Below, piece after piece: positions 21,184 to 31,985 of a stretch of DNA of 64,000 nt. The stretch comes from Verrucomicrobiota bacterium (GTDB lineage: Bacteria; Verrucomicrobiota; Verrucomicrobiia; Chthoniobacterales; UBA10450). Within the stretch, counting starts at the first letter, position 1; each line of letters starts with the position of its first letter. The notes under the pieces are model-generated. The model saw only the letters and a program-made list of their open reading frames with translations, was not told the origin of the DNA and searched no databases. The position numbers and the translations under genes are program-made. The DNA lies in assembly GCA_019244415.1 (NCBI GenBank), contig JAFASN010000006.1:34473-98472 (forward strand), read 5' to 3'.

Positions 21184-22374
21184 TTAGAAATCGATTGGCA
21201 GCGTCTTTGGTTGCTCGATTCCTTCTTTTACTTTAATCAGGAAAGTCACTGCTTCCCTGCCATCGACTGCGCGGTGATCATAGCTGAGCGCGAGGTACAT
21301 CATGGGCCGGACAACAACCGCGCCATTGACCGCAATCGGCCGTTCCATGATCTTGTGCATGCCGAGAATTCCGCTTTGTGGCGGATTCAGGATCGGCGTA
21401 CTCAGGAGCGAACCGTAGATGCCGCCATTCGAGATCGTGAATGTGCCGCCCTGAAGCTCTTCGATCTTGAGCTTTCCCTCGCGCGCCTTCCGGGCGAACT
21501 CAGCGATGTCGCGCTCGAGATCGGCGAATGATTTTCTATCTGCATCACGCACGACCGGCACGACCAGACCGCGCTCCGTGCCGACGGCGACACCGATATC
21601 GTAGTAGTTATTTTGCACGAAATCATCGCCTTCGATGCGGCCATTGATCGACGGCACAGCTTTTAGTGCCGCTACCGTTGCCTTAATGAAGAACGACATG
21701 AAGCCCAGCTTAATGCCGTACTTTTGAGTGAATCCTTCCTGCGCATGAGCGCGCAATGCCTGTACTTCGCTCATGTCGCATTCATTGAACGTGGTTAGAA
21801 TGGCCGCCGTTTGCTGCGCCATGACAAGCTGCTGCGCAATTTTGCGACGAAGCGGCGACATGCGTTTGCGCGTGACGCGGGCGTCGCTCTCAGCCGGAGG
21901 TAATGACGCTTCCTCGCGTTCTGCCTGTTCGTCCGTCGGCGGCGCCTCCGTGGGTTTTTGCTCGCGCTGTTCTACCGCGGCGAGCGCATCGCCTTTGGTC
22001 ACGCGACTGCCTTTACCCGAGCCTTTGAGTTGTGAGACATCGAGCTTTTCCTCCTTGGCAATGCGACGAACCGCGGGCGAAAGCGGCGTTTTCTGCTCGG
22101 TCGATTTCGCGGCCGGCGCGGGGACTTCCGCAGCTGCTTTGGATTGATCGATTTCAGCCACGATTTCCCCGATTTTTACTTCCTGCCCTTCCGGTACTTT
22201 CGTCTCGAGCACACCGTCGGTATCGGCCACGATCTCGGTGGAAACCTTGTCTGTCTCGAGGGTGAAAAGCGGCTCGCCTTTACGCACGCGCTCGCCGGAT
22301 TTTTTATGCCAGACGGAAACGACACCGCTGGTGATTGACTCGCCGACCGCTGGGATTTTCACCTGGAGGCTCAT
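21184..22374 (-). CDS. sucB: 2-oxoglutarate dehydrogenase E2, dihydrolipoyl succinyltransferase
   Basis: Lipoyl domain [13 protein letters not shown], peripheral subunit-binding domain, catalytic [16 protein letters not shown]. Confidence 0.95.
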   Translation of the reverse strand: MSLQVKIPAVGESITSGVVSVWHKKSGERVRKGEPLFTLETDKVSTEIVADTDGVLETKVPEGQEVKIGEIVAEIDQSKAAAEVPAPAAKSTEQKTPLSPAVRRIAKEEKLDVSQLKGSGKGSRVTKGDALAAVEQREQKPTEAPPTDEQAEREEASLPPAESDARVTRKRMSPLRRKIAQQLVMAQQTAAILTTFNECDMSEVQALRAHAQEGFTQKYGIKLGFMSFFIKATVAALKAVPSINGRIEGDDFVQNNYYDIGVAVGTERGLVVPVVRDADRKSFADLERDIAEFARKAREGKLKIEELQGGTFTISNGGIYGSLLSTPILNPPQSGILGMHKIMERPIAVNGAVVVRPMMYLALSYDHRAVDGREAVTFLIKVKEGIEQPKTLPIDF

Positions 22375-22454
22375 GGCCGGGTAACTAAGCGCAAGTCAAA
22401 GGCGCGGTCGACAAGATTAAGGGTGCGCCAACAGCGTGCAAGCGAGGCGCAATC

Positions 22455-23585
22455 ATGACGTGGCGAGAGAACTGCTTCACTCGGTGGAAAGCCGTGCCCA
22501 TGAGCTTCACCCAACGTTTCGAGCGCCAGTCGCCAATTGCCATCGCCATCGAGATGGTGCTGCTGGTTTCAATTGTCGGATTCATCGATTACATCACGGG
22601 CTACGAGCTGAGCTTGTTCCTGTTTTACGGGCCACCGATTTATTTCACCGCCTGGTTTTGCGACAAAAAGACGGCGTTGCTGGTGGCGCTGCTGGCGGGA
22701 ATCACATGGTGGTGGGCTGATTTCGCGGCGGGCCATCCCTACATGGCGAACTGGTACGAAGGATGGGAAGTGATGATGCGGCTCGGGTTCTTTATCTTTG
22801 TCGCCATCGGCAGCTCAGCGCTTCGGGCGCGCCGCGACATCGCGGAGGCGCGTCTCGCCTTGCTGGAGCATTCGCGCCGCTTAGAGAAAGAGATTGTCAC
22901 AATCAGCGAGCGCGAACGGCAGCGCGTCGGTCAGGATCTGCACGATGGCCTTTGCCAGTACCTGGCGGCGCTCGGGTACGCAGCGGCTGCGTTGCAGGAA
23001 GACCTCGAGCGATTGCTGCTGCCGGCCGAAGCAGCGCGTGCGGCGGAACTCACCACTCTTCTTCAGGACGCGGTCATGCAAACGCGGAATCTCGCCCGCG
23101 GGCTTGTGCCGGTAGAAACGAGCGCCAATGGTCTTGCTTCAGCGCTGGAAGAACTGGCTGACTCCGTTGCCAGGTTGACGCGGATCGACTGCCGGTTTCA
23201 ACAGGATGACGAGATCGTGATCGCTGATGAAGCGACTGCGACGCATCTTTTCCGGATCGCGCAGGAGGCGATCAACAACGCGCTCAAGCATGCGGGCGCT
23301 CAGCAGATCAGAATTAACTTAAGCGCTGAGCAGGATGGCTGCGTTGTCCTGGAAGTTGCCGATAACGGTGTTGGCATCGGCAACGCGAAGGGCGGGAGCG
23401 GCGGCATTGGCCTGAATATTCTGCAATACCGCGCGAACTGCATCGGAGGCAATCTGCGCATCAGCCAACTACCGGAAGGCGGAACAAGTGTGCGGTGCAG
23501 TGTTCCGCAGAAACGGGAAGCCACTGCCATGATCGAAGCGGAGCCAGTTCCGCCGCTGGCGATGGTAGCTGAAGCTGCTGCATGA
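22455..23585 (+). CDS. NarX/DegS-type sensor histidine kinase (HisKA_3)
   Basis: N-terminal TM region; SERERQRVGQDLHDGLCQYLAALGYAAA; ADNGVGIGNAKGGSGGIGLNIL. Confidence 0.92.
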   Translation: MTWRENCFTRWKAVPMSFTQRFERQSPIAIAIEMVLLVSIVGFIDYITGYELSLFLFYGPPIYFTAWFCDKKTALLVALLAGITWWWADFAAGHPYMANWYEGWEVMMRLGFFIFVAIGSSALRARRDIAEARLALLEHSRRLEKEIVTISERERQRVGQDLHDGLCQYLAALGYAAAALQEDLERLLLPAEAARAAELTTLLQDAVMQTRNLARGLVPVETSANGLASALEELADSVARLTRIDCRFQQDDEIVIADEATATHLFRIAQEAINNALKHAGAQQIRINLSAEQDGCVVLEVADNGVGIGNAKGGSGGIGLNILQYRANCIGGNLRISQLPEGGTSVRCSVPQKREATAMIEAEPVPPLAMVAEAAA

Positions 23586-24235
23586 CGATGAACACGCGCG
23601 TTGTTGTCGTTGATGATCATCCCATGTTCCGCGAACGCTTAGTACAGCTGATCGAGAAGGAACCCGAAATGGAAGTCTGCGCCGAGGCCGACAACGTGCC
23701 TGATGCACTCGCCCGCATTCGCGAGAACAAACCGGAGGTGGCCATTCTCGATATCACGCTGAAAGGGTCAAACGGCCTCGAGTTGTTGAAGGATTTGCGC
23801 GCGCATGGACTCAATGTGCCGGTGCTCGTACTTTCGATGCACGAAGAGTCGCTCTATGCTGAACGCGCGCTGCGGGCAGGCGCTCGCGGGTACATCACCA
23901 AGTACGAACCTTCCTCACGTGTGCTGGGGGCATTGCGCGAAGTTTTGCGCGGTGAAATTTATCTCGATGCAAAGGTTATGGCCCGGATCGTCAAGCGTGC
24001 GGTCGGAAAGCGGAAGGATGATCAGCTTAACCCGATCGAGCGTCTGAGTGATCGCGAGCTCGAAGTGTTCGACCTGCTCGGCCGTGGGCGAACAACGCGC
24101 GAGATTGGCGCACGGCTACACGTGGGGCTCACCACGGTGGACACTTATCGGGCGCGGATTAAAGAGAAACTCCGATTAGAAAACGGCGCGCGACTTTTCG
24201 CCGAAGCAAGCCGGTGGGTACAATCACGCGAATAG
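23582..24235 (+). CDS. LuxR/NarL-family response regulator
   Basis: VVVVDDHPMFRERLVQLI; LSDRELEVFDLLGRGRTTREIGARLHVGLTTVDTYRARIKEKL; overlaps HK by 4 nt. Confidence 0.95.
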   Translation: MTMNTRVVVVDDHPMFRERLVQLIEKEPEMEVCAEADNVPDALARIRENKPEVAILDITLKGSNGLELLKDLRAHGLNVPVLVLSMHEESLYAERALRAGARGYITKYEPSSRVLGALREVLRGEIYLDAKVMARIVKRAVGKRKDDQLNPIERLSDRELEVFDLLGRGRTTREIGARLHVGLTTVDTYRARIKEKLRLENGARLFAEASRWVQSRE

Positions 24236-24373
24236 CGCCGCGCCTGAGCAGCCTCTTAGTTCGCACGAGAAACCAACCGGCTGTACTGCGTTCTGCTACA
24301 AAAAATGAGTGGCAGGTGTAGCGCGCTTTCGGTGCTTCGCCTGCTCTTACCAGTGGGAACAACCTGACCCTTC

Positions 24374-24787
24374 ATGCTGACGAACCGCGCTTCCCGCCAA
24401 AGACACAAAAGTATCGTAGCCTTCACCCTGGTCGAGATCATGATCGTCGTCGCGATCATTGCACTGCTCGCATCCATCGCCGTGCCTGGATTCACGCGGG
24501 CGCGCAAACGCGCCCAGGCCACCCGCGTTCTCAATGATCTGCGCCTCATCGATGCGGCGCTCGACTTATACGCGATCGAAACAAACAAATCATCTGGGAT
24601 GAACCCAGTCTGGAGTGACTTAAGAAGCTACCTCAAGAAAAACAGTTTACTCTACAACACTGGCGTCGATGTGCTCGGCAATACTTACGGGCCGTTCACA
24701 GTCGATAAGCTTCCGTCAGTGCCAAGCGCGTCAAAAACCGCGTTCTCGGATGTAGTGGACCCGAGTTTCTGGTCACCATATCAATGA
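24374..24787 (+). CDS. Type II secretion/type IV pilin-like protein with prepilin N-terminus
   Basis: KSIVAFTLVEIMIVVAIIALLASIAVPGF. Confidence 0.88.
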   Translation: MLTNRASRQRHKSIVAFTLVEIMIVVAIIALLASIAVPGFTRARKRAQATRVLNDLRLIDAALDLYAIETNKSSGMNPVWSDLRSYLKKNSLLYNTGVDVLGNTYGPFTVDKLPSVPSASKTAFSDVVDPSFWSPYQ

Positions 24788-24949
24788 GCAATCCGGTGCG
24801 GCTTGGGTTTGCGTGTTGCGAGTGATTGGTAGCAGGTACTCGTGGCCGAATGTTATGTCTGAGTTCCAGTTGTACTCAGACTCGTAATCACTGAGGCATT
24901 GCGAACCGGAGTCGCGATTTTCAACTAACGAGAAGTTTGTTCAGCGGCG

Positions 24950-27694
24950 CTACCCTGCGAAGGCGTCACTGATAAGCTTCGCCAGCTCTTTTTTGTGTCG
25001 GGCCAGGGCACCGACGGCCGGGCTGGCACTGGCGTTGCGGCCCGCGTATTGTACTTCGCGTCCAAAGATGGTACGCAATCGCGGCTCGATGAATGTCCAT
25101 GCGCCCATGTTCCGCGGCTCTTCCTGGCACCAGACCAGCCGCGCCGTCTCCGGAAAAGCGAGCACGGCCGCACGCAACTGATTTTCATCGAGCGGATAAA
25201 GCTGCTCGACGCGTACGATGGCAGCATTTGTGATCCCCTGCTTCTCGCGATACGCACGCAGATCGTAAAAGACTTTGCCTGAGCAAAGGATCACACGCTG
25301 CACCTCCTCAAGCGCCGCGGTTTCCCCAATGATCTCGCGGAATCGGCCGCTGGTGAATTCCTCCGCGGGCGACGATGCAAACTCCGCGCGCAGCAGGCTC
25401 TTCGGCGTCATGATGACGAGCGGCTTGATGAAGTCGCGCTTCATTTGGCGGCGCAGCACATGAAAGTACTGCCCCGAGGTGGTCACATTGCAGACTTGGA
25501 TGTTATCTTCGGCGCAAAGCTGAAGGAAACGCTCGAGCCGAGCGCTGGAATGTTCCGGCCCCTGGCCTTCATAGCCGTGCGGCAAAAGCAGCACGATCCC
25601 GCTGGGCCGCTGCCACTTTGATTCGGCCGAGACAATGAACTGATCGATGATCGTCTGCGCGCCGTTGGCGAAGTCGCCAAACTGCGCTTCCCACAAGCAA
25701 AGCATCGCCGGGTAATCGAGCGAGTAGCCGTAATCAAAACCGAGTACGGCTGCTTCCGAGAGAAGGCTGTTGTAAATGCAAATGCGCGCCTGCTTTTCCG
25801 CCAGGTGCATCAGCGGCACATAAGGCGCGCCGCTCTTGCCATCGTATAAAACCGCGTGGCGCGTGCTGAAAGTACCACGCGCGCTGTCCTGGCCGGACAA
25901 ACGCACCGGCGTTCCCTCCAGCAGCAGCGAACCAAACGCGAGCGCCTCGGCGTAATGCCATTCGTACGGGCCGCCGTTCTCAAACACTTTGCGCCGATGA
26001 TCAATCACGATCCGCTTGATCTTAGGCTGCACAAAAAAATCTTCCGGCAGGCGCGTCAGTCCGGCGACAATCGTCTTTAGCATCTCCGGGCTGATCGCCG
26101 TTTCCACCGATGAGCACGTGTATTGCGGTTGAAAGACGGCGGTGGATTCGCGGAACCTGGCCTTCTCTCCCGCGTCTTGTTTCTCGATTGCCTTCACGTT
26201 TTCCAGCGCCACTTCGAGCCGTAGCTGGAATTCTGTCTCGAGCGATGCCGCGTCATCCGTACTCAGCGTGCCGGCTTCGAGCAGCTCGTGTTTGTAGATC
26301 TGCGCGGTGGACGGGTGCTTGTCGATGCGCGCGTAAAGGTCGGGCTGGGTGAACGCCGGCTCGTCGCCTTCGTTGTGGCCGTAGCGCCGATAGCAATACA
26401 TGTCCACGATGACGTCGCGCCCAAATTCCTGGCGAAAATCAAGCGCCAGCTGGCTGACAAACATGCAGGCCAGCGGATCATCGCCATTCACGTGGAAAAC
26501 TGGTACTTCGATCATCTTGGCGATGTCGGTCGCGTACATTGATGAGCGCGCATCTTCCGGCAGTGTGGTGAAACCAATCTGATTGTTAACGACCACGTGC
26601 ACCGTGCCACCCGTGCCGTAGCCTTCCAGCTGCGACATGTTCAGAGTTTCCATGACGATGCCCTGGCCGGCGAAGGCAGCGTCGCCATGCACCAGCAAGG
26701 GCAAGACCTTCCGCCGATGCTCCGTGTCACCACGAATGCGCTGCCGCGCCCGCGCGGTCCCTTCCACCACCGGATCGACCGCTTCCAGATGGCTCGGATT
26801 TGCCGCGAGCCGGATCTCGATCTTATCGCCCGAAGCGAGCTTGCGAATCGTGCGGTAGCCGAGGTGGTACTTCACATCGCCGTCGCCCGCCACTAGATCG
26901 GGGATGTAATTCTCGGTGAACTCAGTAAAGATAACTTTCAGCGATTTGCGCAGGAAACTCGCCAGCACGTTGAGCCGGCCACGGTGCGCCATTCCCATGC
27001 AGATTTCCTCGATGCCGACTCGCGGGCAATCGTGCAGAATTGTATCCAGAATTACCATTAACGACTCCGCCCCCTGGAGCGAGAAACGCTTCTGCCCCAC
27101 GTAGCTCGTGTGCAGGAAAACCTCGAACGACTCGGCCTCCATCAACGCGCGCAAAAGTGCGACCTGCACCCGCGCGGGCGTCGAGCGGGCTTCCGGCCGC
27201 GATTCCAGCCGATGCCGCACCCAGTTACGAATGCGCGGGTTCTGGATGTGCATGAACTCGGCTCCGATGGAGCCGGCGTAAATCTTCGAGAGCCGCGCGA
27301 TCATCTCGCGCAACGTCATCACTCGCCCGTCCTCGAAGAATTTTGAGGAAACACGCAGGTCGAGGTCCTTGTCGCTAAAGCCCAACTCCCGCAGGGATAA
27401 CAGCGGATTTTCCGGCCGCTTGTCTGCCAGCGGATTCACCCGGGCAATCGTGTGGCCGAGCGTGCGATAGGCGTAAACCAGTCCATCAACACGCGTTTGC
27501 AGCGAGGTCTCACGCGAGCCGCTCGCGGCCGGCGCATGCGATGCCGCGCCATTCGCCTGCGGCAAATTCCCCAGCTCAAAGCCTTCAAAAAACGCCGCCC
27601 ATCCCGGATCAACGCTCTCCGGATGCTGCTGCCACCGGTGATAATTTTCCTCGATTAGCTCCAGATTTGCCCGGGCAGAGATCGACGTAGGCAT
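24950..27694 (-). CDS. sucA: 2-oxoglutarate dehydrogenase E1
   Basis: MPTSISARANLELIEENYHRW start chosen over the longer ORF; GMAHRGRLNVLASFLRKS; YGHNEGDEPAFTQP; LPHGYEGQGPEHSSARLERFLQ. Confidence 0.95.
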   Translation of the reverse strand: MPTSISARANLELIEENYHRWQQHPESVDPGWAAFFEGFELGNLPQANGAASHAPAASGSRETSLQTRVDGLVYAYRTLGHTIARVNPLADKRPENPLLSLRELGFSDKDLDLRVSSKFFEDGRVMTLREMIARLSKIYAGSIGAEFMHIQNPRIRNWVRHRLESRPEARSTPARVQVALLRALMEAESFEVFLHTSYVGQKRFSLQGAESLMVILDTILHDCPRVGIEEICMGMAHRGRLNVLASFLRKSLKVIFTEFTENYIPDLVAGDGDVKYHLGYRTIRKLASGDKIEIRLAANPSHLEAVDPVVEGTARARQRIRGDTEHRRKVLPLLVHGDAAFAGQGIVMETLNMSQLEGYGTGGTVHVVVNNQIGFTTLPEDARSSMYATDIAKMIEVPVFHVNGDDPLACMFVSQLALDFRQEFGRDVIVDMYCYRRYGHNEGDEPAFTQPDLYARIDKHPSTAQIYKHELLEAGTLSTDDAASLETEFQLRLEVALENVKAIEKQDAGEKARFRESTAVFQPQYTCSSVETAISPEMLKTIVAGLTRLPEDFFVQPKIKRIVIDHRRKVFENGGPYEWHYAEALAFGSLLLEGTPVRLSGQDSARGTFSTRHAVLYDGKSGAPYVPLMHLAEKQARICIYNSLLSEAAVLGFDYGYSLDYPAMLCLWEAQFGDFANGAQTIIDQFIVSAESKWQRPSGIVLLLPHGYEGQGPEHSSARLERFLQLCAEDNIQVCNVTTSGQYFHVLRRQMKRDFIKPLVIMTPKSLLRAEFASSPAEEFTSGRFREIIGETAALEEVQRVILCSGKVFYDLRAYREKQGITNAAIVRVEQLYPLDENQLRAAVLAFPETARLVWCQEEPRNMGAWTFIEPRLRTIFGREVQYAGRNASASPAVGALARHKKELAKLISDAFAG

Positions 27695-27805
27695 GGCTAA
27701 ATCCAATCTGTCATCGATACGCAGGGGAGCAAGGAGACCAGTCGCGGCGCAGGAGTTGCTAAGTACATCAACGATTCTCCTCGGCTCGTACTCAACCGTT
27801 GCGCT

Positions 27806-28303
27806 GTGACTGCACCAACCCCCCAATCTACTGACGCCTGTTCAGTCTTGAGCGGGCTGATGAGCTTTCACGATTCCGTGCCGCGTGACGAGTTCCGCGT
27901 CATCGTGGCTGATGACGATGATCTGCTGCGCGAAGTCGTTTGCGCGCCGCTGCGTCAATGGGGGTTCACCGTGGTCGAAGCCTCCAATGGGCGCCAGGCG
28001 CTCGACGCCGCACTTGCTCACAGCGGCCCCGTACTTGTGATTCTCGATTGGATAATGCCGGGCCTGGACGGGCTGGAGGTTTGTCGCCGCGTTCGCGCCA
28101 GTGATAAGCTCGCCTACATCCTCCTGCTCACTTCCCGCGCCGAAACCCGGAGCATGGCTGAAGGATTGAAGGCCGGCGCCGACGACTACCTGGTGAAACG
28201 CATGAACCGCGAAGAGCTTTGTATTCGCCTGAGCCTCGGGCTGCGCATGCTCAGCTTGCAGTCGCAGCTCTTAGTACAGGCGGGAGAAAACGTCAGCGCC
28301 TAA
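27806..28303 (+). CDS. Single-domain response regulator
   Basis: FRVIVADDDDLLREVV...VLVILDWIMPGLDGLEVCRRVR...KAGADDYLVKR. Confidence 0.85.
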   Translation: MTAPTPQSTDACSVLSGLMSFHDSVPRDEFRVIVADDDDLLREVVCAPLRQWGFTVVEASNGRQALDAALAHSGPVLVILDWIMPGLDGLEVCRRVRASDKLAYILLLTSRAETRSMAEGLKAGADDYLVKRMNREELCIRLSLGLRMLSLQSQLLVQAGENVSA

Positions 28304-28633
28304 GACGCGGCAGCGTTCGAGCTGCTGAGGCGGGGCGGGTTCGTTCGTCGCGCCAGCTCCGACGCGCCGCTTGCGGCTGGCATCCTCCGCTCGCGCTGAG
28401 TGGAAAGGAATGACTCTGCGTTCTTTCGAAGGCGCGATGATCATCCTTCGCTCGGCCCCATTCCGCTCACGAATTCTAATCTCAGCCGGGACGGAAAGGC
28501 ATTGCTGCTTCGCGAAATGGATTGCCTGCTCCTTCAGTGCAAACACCCTATCTGCTCCTGACAACTGGGTGCAGCTCCAGCCGTAGTTCTGCTGCTTGAT
28601 CAAAATGGTGGACTGGGTGGTCATGAGAAACAT
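28271..28633 (-). CDS. Hypothetical small protein (DUF2188-like)
   Basis: GWSCTQLSGADRVFALKEQAIHFAKQQCLSVPAEIRIRERNGAE pattern. Confidence 0.45.
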   Translation of the reverse strand: MFLMTTQSTILIKQQNYGWSCTQLSGADRVFALKEQAIHFAKQQCLSVPAEIRIRERNGAERRMIIAPSKERRVIPFHSARAEDASRKRRVGAGATNEPAPPQQLERCRVLGADVFSRLY

Positions 28634-28782
28634 GACTCTGCCATATCCGTTTCGCGCCCGTCTATTTTTTTCTCGTTAGTTTTTTCGCGATCTTGCCCAA
28701 TTGTCGTCAACGGCCGACCGGACTGAGCAGGAAAGGTAGTTGAGCCTGCGTTCTGCTCGTCGGATATGTCTTTGCGCAAATC

Positions 28783-29214
28783 ATGAGCAGCACCTACGAG
28801 AGCGATCGCGCCCCGGAGCCAGTAGGCGCGTTCCCGCACGCGAAACGCGCGGGCAATTTCCTCTTCCTTTCCGGGATCGGCCCCCGTACGCGTGGCACCA
28901 CGGAGATTCCCGGCGTTAAGCTTGGCAGCGACGGAGCCGTCGTTAGCTACGACATCGAGACGCAATGCCGGGCCGTGTTTGAGAACGTTCGCCTTGTCCT
29001 GGAAGACGCCGGCGCAAAATGGAACGACATTATCGATGTCACAGTCTTTCTTACTGACATCAAAAAAGATTTTCCCGCTTACAATCGTCTTTACGCCGAG
29101 TATTTCGCCGGTCCGAATAACCCCAACCCAACCCGCACCACGATCGAAGTACGCGCGTTGCCCACTCCAATCGCGATTGAGCTCAAAGTCATCGCTGCCG
29201 TTCCCGGGACGTAG
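28783..29214 (+). CDS. RidA/YjgF family protein (2-aminomuconate deaminase-like)
   Basis: FLFLSGIGPRTRGT...TIEVRALPTPIAIELKVIAAVP. Confidence 0.9.
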   Translation: MSSTYESDRAPEPVGAFPHAKRAGNFLFLSGIGPRTRGTTEIPGVKLGSDGAVVSYDIETQCRAVFENVRLVLEDAGAKWNDIIDVTVFLTDIKKDFPAYNRLYAEYFAGPNNPNPTRTTIEVRALPTPIAIELKVIAAVPGT

Positions 29215-29391
29215 CGCGAGCAGACGCGTATTCGCGCCAGTTACGATCACATGGCATCGCCTCCAGGAATCCTCGCCGCCGATCATGGTGAGCAGGATCG
29301 CTACTCACCAATCAATGTGCGGTAAAAAAAGCCGCGTTTCTCGCACAACGTACGTGCCACATCTGAGCCTCACGTGTAAGATGCTGCTCGG

Positions 29392-31410
29392 ATGTTAACC
29401 CTCACCCCGGTGTGCATCGTCTACTCGCAGGACGCTGACCTCGTCCGGCGGGTGAAGGCGTACGCGCGGAGCATGGCGCAGGTGCGCCACGTGGCTGAGC
29501 CGGACCGGCTCGAAGCCGTCCTCGAGCAAAGCGCGCCGGCCGTGGTCTTGATGGACCTGCGCGCACGTGAATGCCGCGACCTCATGGAACAGCTGGAGCG
29601 CGACTGGCCGGACTCGCTCCAGATCGCCCTCGGCACACCGCGTTCGGAGCCGTTGCGGGACGCGGAGAATTCGCCGGGCATTTACGCCGCGGAGGATTTG
29701 CAGCTCGAACGCCGGCCATTCCAGGCACTCATCGGTCGCGCCTTCGATTACCTGAAACTGATGCGGCAAAATCGGGATCTCCAGGAAGCAGCGATGACCA
29801 TCACTCCCGCACCGCTCGCGCCGTCAACCTCTGCTGCGGCGACGGAATCTCGTGCACATTCCTCAACACTGCCCCTGCTCCGTCTCCCCCGCGTGTTCCG
29901 AAAGCTGGAGAATGCCGAGACGTTGCTCGCAGGGCTAGTGGAAAATGTCGCGGACGCTGCCGGCGTGACGCGGGTGGGGATTTTTTCGCGGATTCGCCAG
30001 GGAGATAAGTACCGGCTGCGCGCCGGGCTGCATTGCCTGCCGGAGACGCACGAGATTGAGTACAGCGGGCGTGATCCGTTCGTGCGCTGGTTTGAAACCC
30101 ACGCGCACCTGATCTGGCGGCCAAATTTGCCGCACATTACTGATATGACGCAACGCGCGCTTCTGCGCCGCGCGCTCGATAGCTTCGGCGCGGAAGTGAT
30201 CGTGCCTTTGTACGGACGTACGCGAATCATCGGCTGGATTTTCTTTGGCTACGGAATCACCGGGGTGCCATTCGATCAGGGGCAGCTCGAGCGGCTGATG
30301 ATCCTGGCCGAGCATGTCGCAACGATGGTGGAGAACGCGCTCTTGTACGAAGAAATCACGCTGCAAAAAACGATGGCGGAAACGTTGCTCAAAAATATCC
30401 CGCCGGCGATCGTGGCGATTGACGATCAAGGAATGATCCGCTGGTTTAACGCGTCCGCCGAGACGATCCTCGGCGTGCGCGCGGCCGACGCATTGGGCCA
30501 TGCCGCCGAAGCTGCGGGACACCGAGTGGCGATGATGCTGCGCGACGCACTCGACTCGACTGAGAACGCTGACGCGCAGCAATGGATCGATCCGCGCACG
30601 CGGCGTTCTCTTTCTGTCGAAGTACGGCGGCTGGGCGACCCGCGCGCATCGCTCGGCGCAGTGGCCGTCATTCACGACGTGACCATGGAAGAGAATTTGC
30701 GCCAGAAACAGGAGTTGGTCGATCGTGCGGCGTTCTGGACTGATCTCGCCGCGAGCATGTCGCACGAAATCCGTAATCCCCTGGTCGCGATCAAAACCTT
30801 TGCCCAGTTGCTTCCGGAACGGTTCGATGACGCTGATTTCCGCAAGAGCTTCAGCGACGTGGTGGTGAACGAGGTCGAGCGGCTCGATAAAATTGTCTCG
30901 CAAATCAACACCTTTGCCCATCCTGGTGAACTGAAGATGCAGCCACTGGATATTCGTGAGCCGGTGCGGCGCGGTGTCGAGCTGGCGCGGAGCCGATTGA
31001 GCGGCAATGGCGAGGTGACGATCGAAGCCCAGCTGCCTCCGCACTTGCCGAAAGTCGTTGGGGACGAAAACGCGTTGGCGGAAGCGTTCGCCCATCTTGT
31101 CACTAACGCGGCCGAAGCGGCGCGCGCCGAGAAGAAACCGAAGGTGATGTTAACGGCGAAACAGATTCGCGAAGGCACACGCGATAGTGCGGTGCTCGTG
31201 ACCGTGCAGGACAACGGCCGCGGCATTGCGCCGGAAATGAAAGATAAAATGTTTTCTCCGTTCGCGACCACGAAACCGCGCGGTATGGGTCTCGGCCTGC
31301 CCATCGTCAAGCGAACCGTATTTGATCACAATGGGAGCGTTGACATTGAAAGTACCGGCCACGGCACGGCAGTAAACGTCGCTTTGCCCGTGAGCGAGAA
31401 CGGCGGCTGA
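29392..31410 (+). CDS. Sensor histidine kinase with N-terminal degenerate receiver-like domain, GAF and PAS
   Basis: Receiver-like VCIVYSQDADLVRRV...AVVLMDLRA; PAS IVAIDDQGMIRWFNASAETILG; ASMSHEIRNPLVAIKTFAQLL; VQDNGRGIAPEMKDKMFSPFATTKPRGMGLGLPIV. Confidence 0.9.
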   Translation: MLTLTPVCIVYSQDADLVRRVKAYARSMAQVRHVAEPDRLEAVLEQSAPAVVLMDLRARECRDLMEQLERDWPDSLQIALGTPRSEPLRDAENSPGIYAAEDLQLERRPFQALIGRAFDYLKLMRQNRDLQEAAMTITPAPLAPSTSAAATESRAHSSTLPLLRLPRVFRKLENAETLLAGLVENVADAAGVTRVGIFSRIRQGDKYRLRAGLHCLPETHEIEYSGRDPFVRWFETHAHLIWRPNLPHITDMTQRALLRRALDSFGAEVIVPLYGRTRIIGWIFFGYGITGVPFDQGQLERLMILAEHVATMVENALLYEEITLQKTMAETLLKNIPPAIVAIDDQGMIRWFNASAETILGVRAADALGHAAEAAGHRVAMMLRDALDSTENADAQQWIDPRTRRSLSVEVRRLGDPRASLGAVAVIHDVTMEENLRQKQELVDRAAFWTDLAASMSHEIRNPLVAIKTFAQLLPERFDDADFRKSFSDVVVNEVERLDKIVSQINTFAHPGELKMQPLDIREPVRRGVELARSRLSGNGEVTIEAQLPPHLPKVVGDENALAEAFAHLVTNAAEAARAEKKPKVMLTAKQIREGTRDSAVLVTVQDNGRGIAPEMKDKMFSPFATTKPRGMGLGLPIVKRTVFDHNGSVDIESTGHGTAVNVALPVSENGG

Positions 31411-31502
31411 CTGGTGATTACTTATGGTCGAATCGCCACGCGCAGCTACCTGCACCATTCAGCATTCACTGATCACGATCACCAGCGGCGCAGCCGCATT
31501 TC

Positions 31503-31985
31503 CTACTCTTCCGCTTCGCCTTCCGGATCAATCTCCGGCTTGAGCCCTTCCTCTTCCATCTTGCGCAGGACGTCGCTCATGTCTTCTACCTCGTCCCAGA
31601 CTTCCTGGCTCACGTAAATCGGCGCCTTTTGCTGCGTCGCCATGGCAATGCAATCACTTGGCCGCGCATCAAGTTCGATAATCTTTTTCTGCTGTAACTC
31701 GTTGGCGGCGGCGATAATCATCCGGGCATAGTACGTGGCATTCTTCAGGTCGTTAATAATCACGCGCTCCACGTGCGCGCCCACCGCTGTCATCAGGTGT
31801 GCCATCAGGTCATGCGTCAACGGCCGCTCCTTGCTGATCTCGCGCATGAACATCGTGATCGCGCTACCCACCGTCTGGTCCACGTAAATGATGAACACCT
31901 TTTCCGTGTTCCCGATGAACACCGCGCAACCGCCGCTCGTCGGTAACACCGCGCGCACATGCACCTCAATGACCGTCTTGTTCAC
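31503..31985 (-). CDS. Bifunctional nuclease family (BFN/DUF151) protein
   Basis: RERPLTHDLMAHLMTAVGAHVERVIINDLKNATYYARM...ELDARPSDCIAMA. Confidence 0.9.
   Translation of the reverse strand: MNKTVIEVHVRAVLPTSGGCAVFIGNTEKVFIIYVDQTVGSAITMFMREISKERPLTHDLMAHLMTAVGAHVERVIINDLKNATYYARMIIAAANELQQKKIIELDARPSDCIAMATQQKAPIYVSQEVWDEVEDMSDVLRKMEEEGLKPEIDPEGEAEE

Noticed and set aside
28621-29286. 221-aa minus-strand ORF
   Set aside because: Antisense to a clear RidA-family gene at 28783-29214
29935-31095. 386-aa minus-strand ORF
   Set aside because: Antisense to the GAF/PAS histidine kinase; no family signature
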